In this document: positions 5,861 to 7,499 of the stretch, one piece after another
How the letters are laid out: the number at the start of each line of letters is the position of its first letter
Numbering within the stretch: the stretch's first letter is position 1
Assembly (NCBI GenBank): GCA_964522605.1
Contig: CAZFWV010000333.1
Coordinates: 1-7,499 of the forward strand
Origin: CAVZLD01 sp964522605
GTDB lineage: Bacteria; Planctomycetota; Planctomycetia; Pirellulales; Pirellulaceae
DNA length: 7,499 bases
Reading direction: 5' to 3'
The notes under the pieces: generated by a model
Databases searched by the model: none
The model's input: only the letters and a program-made list of their open reading frames with translations
What the model was told of the DNA's origin: nothing
Position numbers and translations under genes: made by a program

Positions 5861-5907
5861 TCACCGTTAGCAGTGCAAAGGGCGCAGAGACGCGGAGGGC
5901 CGCAGAG
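5861..5907 (+). repeat. CGCAGAG-type intergenic repeat, copy 2
   Basis: It opens with the same TCACCGTTAGCAGTGCA as the copy at 36-52 and continues with CGCAGAG, CGCGGAG and CGCAGAG units. It ends 32 bases downstream of the dodecin stop (dodecin is read on the minus strand). Together with the inverted copy at 5659-5697 it encloses the palindrome at 5745-5824. Confidence 0.65.
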
Positions 5908-5939
5908 GTTCTGGTCGACAACAGCGAAAAAAATCGTCT

Positions 5940-6155
5940 CTAGTTGCTCGGATGGTACTTGAACGAGACTTTCACCTTCACGCGATAAGAGATCACCTTC
6001 CCATCGGCGATCTGCATATCCATCTCCGTGACCTCACCGATCCGCAGATCCTTCAGGTGCTTCGCCGCTTCCTCCACCACACTGCTGGCTGCTTTCTCCC
6101 AAGACTCCGAACTACTGCCAATTAACTCGATCACCTTGTACATGTGTTCGGCCAT
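5940..6155 (-). CDS. Dodecin family protein
   Basis: A 71-residue protein that covers the whole dodecin fold: YKVIELIGSSSESWEKA (first strand and helix start), an amphipathic helix to about 36, then LRIGEV, DMQI, and YRVKVKVSFKYH (C-terminal strands). Dodecins assemble as hollow cytoplasmic dodecamers that bind flavins or, in some lineages, other ligands, and buffer free flavin. In characterised flavin-binding dodecins a Trp in the L-x-W-x-E-V segment stacks on the isoalloxazine ring; here that position is Ile (I39), as in a common bacterial subgroup, so flavin binding is uncertain. The frame stays open upstream to 6449, but the ATG at 6155 has AGGAG 7 bases before it (6163-6167) and gives the usual dodecin length. 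The gene is transcribed alone, divergent from the STAS gene. A perfect 8-bp dyad lies 39-57 bases upstream. Confidence 0.93.
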   Translation of the reverse strand: MAEHMYKVIELIGSSSESWEKAASSVVEEAAKHLKDLRIGEVTEMDMQIADGKVISYRVKVKVSFKYHPSN

Positions 6156-6162
6156 GACAAAT

Positions 6163-6167
6163 CTCCT
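6163..6167 (-). promoter_or_regulatory. Shine-Dalgarno site deciding the dodecin start
   Basis: AGGAG on the minus strand, 7 bases before the ATG at 6155. It supports the 71-residue product over the longer open frame. Confidence 0.7.
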
Positions 6168-6193
6168 AGAAGTTGTCATCCATTCTTGAAGCG

Positions 6194-6212
6194 AGTTCGA
6201 ACGATTCGAACT
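6194..6212. promoter_or_regulatory. Perfect 8-bp dyad upstream of dodecin
   Basis: AGTTCGAA-CGA-TTCGAACT: two perfect 8-bp arms with a 3-bp spacer, each containing the self-complementary TTCGAA. It lies 39 bp upstream of the dodecin ATG, in the range expected for an operator near the promoter. Which protein would bind is unknown. Confidence 0.4.
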
Positions 6213-6466
6213 GAATAAAGCGAGGGCAAACGCATTTCCGCATCGCAACTCCACGATCGAATGAACGGACGCTCCCCAGTATATCCCCTGCCGTTTCCAC
6301 AATCGACCGGTCGAGATCCTGGAACCACGGTCATCCAGGTGCGGTAGCACCCCGCTTGACGGCGGCCCCGCCAATCTGCGTCCTAGGCAATGTTCTTCCG
6401 GGTCGACATAATGTCCACCAGCGCGATCGAGAATGTGGACGTGTATCATGCGATCTGCAATGAAGC
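6213..6466. other. Divergent intergenic space between dodecin and STAS genes
   Basis: No gene is credible here. Open frames that cross it are extensions of the dodecin and STAS reading frames or their shadows. It should hold the promoters of both genes, but I see no strong -35/-10 pair. A GTCCAC/GTGGAC inverted repeat (6413-6418 and 6435-6440) lies 38-66 bases before the STAS start and might be a regulatory site. Confidence 0.4.
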
Positions 6467-6478
6467 AGGAGATCTGTC

Positions 6479-6889
6479 ATGTCTGATCTGCTCCCATCTT
6501 CCGAGCCCCCCGCGAGTCGTCTGACACAGGCTCGTGCCGATGCGGATGTACTGATCATCCAAATCACTGCGCACGAGATCCGAACGCCGCAGGATTCGCA
6601 GGCTCTGCGAGATGAACTGCTCGGCCACGTTGACCGCTCGGGCAAGAGACGCATTGTCATCGACTTGCAGCCGGTGCGGTTCATTGCCAGTGCGGGACTC
6701 TTGGGTTTCCTGAGCCTTCGACGACGCATTGCGCAAGATCCTGGTGGGGACATCGTCTTATGCAACGTCGCGGATGACCTGCGGGTTCTGCTGCAGGTCT
6801 GTCGTTTGATTCCCGAAGAGCCCGGTCTGCCGGCAGCCTTCCAGGCCACGACAACCGTTCAGGAAGCGATCGAAATGGTCCGCGGATAG
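6479..6889 (+). CDS. STAS domain anti-sigma factor antagonist
   Basis: A 136-residue cytoplasmic protein with a single STAS domain (about 20-135), similar in layout to SpoIIAA/RsbV: VLIIQIT strand, a helix (about 38-52), RIVIDLQPVRFIASAGLLGFLSL, GGDIVLCNVADDLRVLLQVCRL, and a final helix. These proteins bind anti-sigma-factor kinases and so free a sigma factor; the kinase switches them off by phosphorylating a Ser at the start of the helix after the second strand. Aligning FIASAGLL with FMDSSGLG of SpoIIAA keeps that Ser (S71), but the preceding Asp and following Ser are Ala (A70, A72). No partner kinase or phosphatase is in the window. AGGAG (6467-6471) lies 7 bases before the ATG. The first 18 residues are a Pro/Ser-rich tail outside the fold. 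The gene converges on the glutamate dehydrogenase, with 10 bp between stops. Confidence 0.88.
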   Translation: MSDLLPSSEPPASRLTQARADADVLIIQITAHEIRTPQDSQALRDELLGHVDRSGKRRIVIDLQPVRFIASAGLLGFLSLRRRIAQDPGGDIVLCNVADDLRVLLQVCRLIPEEPGLPAAFQATTTVQEAIEMVRG

Positions 6890-6899
6890 AACACCTCGC

Positions 6900-7499
6900 C
6901 TATTCCTCTCCGGTGAAGTACTTCATCGTGCCCCGTGAACGAATTGCTTCTCCCAGGCGATTCAGTGCCAAAATGTAGGCGGCCGTCCGCATATCGACTT
7001 GTTTCTGTGCTTGAAGGTCCGATACCTGTCGAAACTGCTCGGTCATGATCTCGCGGAGTCGTGAGTGGACTCGATCAACGGTCCAGTACTCACCTGTCCG
7101 ATTCTGGATCCATTCGAAATAACTTACGGTCACACCTCCGGCATTGGCCAGAATGTCCGGCACGACCAGAATGTCCTTCGAACGCAGCATCGCATCCGCC
7201 TCGCCGGTAACCGGGCCGTTGGCCAGTTCGACGATCATGCGAGCCCGAACATTGTCGGCGTTGTCCGCGGTAATTTGATCCTCCAATGCCGCGGGGATCA
7301 GGATATCAACGTCCAACTCTAACAACTGTTCATTCGTAATCGAATCCGCAGCGACGATTTCGCAGACGGATCCTTCGCAATAGACAGCTTTCAACTGACG
7401 TGACGAGTTCTTGAAGTGAATCAGACTCGGAACATCGAATCCATCATCTTTGTAGATGCCTCCACGAGAATCACTGACCGCGACAATTCGGTAGCCATC
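6900..7499 (-). CDS. Glutamate dehydrogenase, C-terminal part (partial)
   Basis: The last 199 residues of a Glu/Leu/Phe/Val dehydrogenase; the 5' part, including the catalytic-lysine domain, lies beyond the right edge of the window. The reading frame stays open to 7499 and starts DGYRIVAVSDSRGGIY, the second strand of the Rossmann domain, where the Asp after VAVS contacts the cofactor ribose. It continues with DILIPAALEDQIT, ELANGPVTGEAD, DILANAGGVTVSYFEWIQN (the substrate-pocket segment) and a C-terminal helix ending at FTGEE. The GGVTVSYFEW pattern fits glutamate rather than leucine or phenylalanine dehydrogenase, where the Ser contacts the substrate side-chain carboxylate. The enzyme interconverts glutamate with 2-oxoglutarate and ammonium in the cytoplasm. 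Full-length bacterial members have about 410-450 residues, so roughly half is seen. It converges on the STAS gene with 10 bp between stops and no visible terminator hairpin. Confidence 0.95.
   Translation of the reverse strand, partial: DGYRIVAVSDSRGGIYKDDGFDVPSLIHFKNSSRQLKAVYCEGSVCEIVAADSITNEQLLELDVDILIPAALEDQITADNADNVRARMIVELANGPVTGEADAMLRSKDILVVPDILANAGGVTVSYFEWIQNRTGEYWTVDRVHSRLREIMTEQFRQVSDLQAQKQVDMRTAAYILALNRLGEAIRSRGTMKYFTGEE

Overview
The window looks like a chromosomal segment of a planctomycete (Planctomycetota, probably Planctomycetales). The evidence is indirect: a PEP-CTERM protein, a Tat-exported Gfo/Idh/MocA oxidoreductase and a Tat-exported xylose-isomerase-like protein of the type abundant in that phylum, moderately high GC, loosely packed genes, and intergenic spaces filled with small palindromic repeats. 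No rRNA, tRNA, transposase, CRISPR array or phage gene is visible.

Layout. 1-876 is non-coding, with a CGCAGAG-type repeat at its left end and a possible promoter and dyad near 570-627. A PEP-CTERM protein (877-1467, +) follows, closed by a strong rho-independent terminator. A 93-bp nested palindrome (1641-1733) separates it from a convergent tandem-CBS-domain gene (1766-2275, -). A small element with terminal inverted repeats (2382-2519) lies between the CBS gene and an upstream oxidoreductase (2518-3867, -) and touches the oxidoreductase stop codon. The 3868-4396 divergent space holds an inverted second copy of the 93-bp palindrome. A sugar isomerase/epimerase-like gene (4397-5350, +) runs away from it. 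A 589-bp gene-free cluster of three repeat families follows (5351-5939). Then come a dodecin-type gene (5940-6155, -), a STAS-domain anti-sigma-factor antagonist (6479-6889, +) and the C-terminal part of a glutamate dehydrogenase (6900-7499, -, running off the window).

How the genes work together. The divergent exported oxidoreductase and isomerase plausibly act on the same sugar-derived substrates outside the cytoplasm. The other genes look like independent single-gene units: surface/matrix protein, CBS regulatory protein, flavin-type storage or binding protein, anti-anti-sigma factor, and nitrogen/carbon metabolism. I see no clear undescribed multi-gene system. The most notable content is the repeats: (i) two copies of a TIR-bounded element differing by exactly one 90-bp unit, (ii) a pair of 93-bp palindromes in opposite orientation bracketing 2.4 kb, and (iii) an 80-bp near-palindrome nested between inverted CGCAGAG-type repeats. 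All identity figures are counted by eye.
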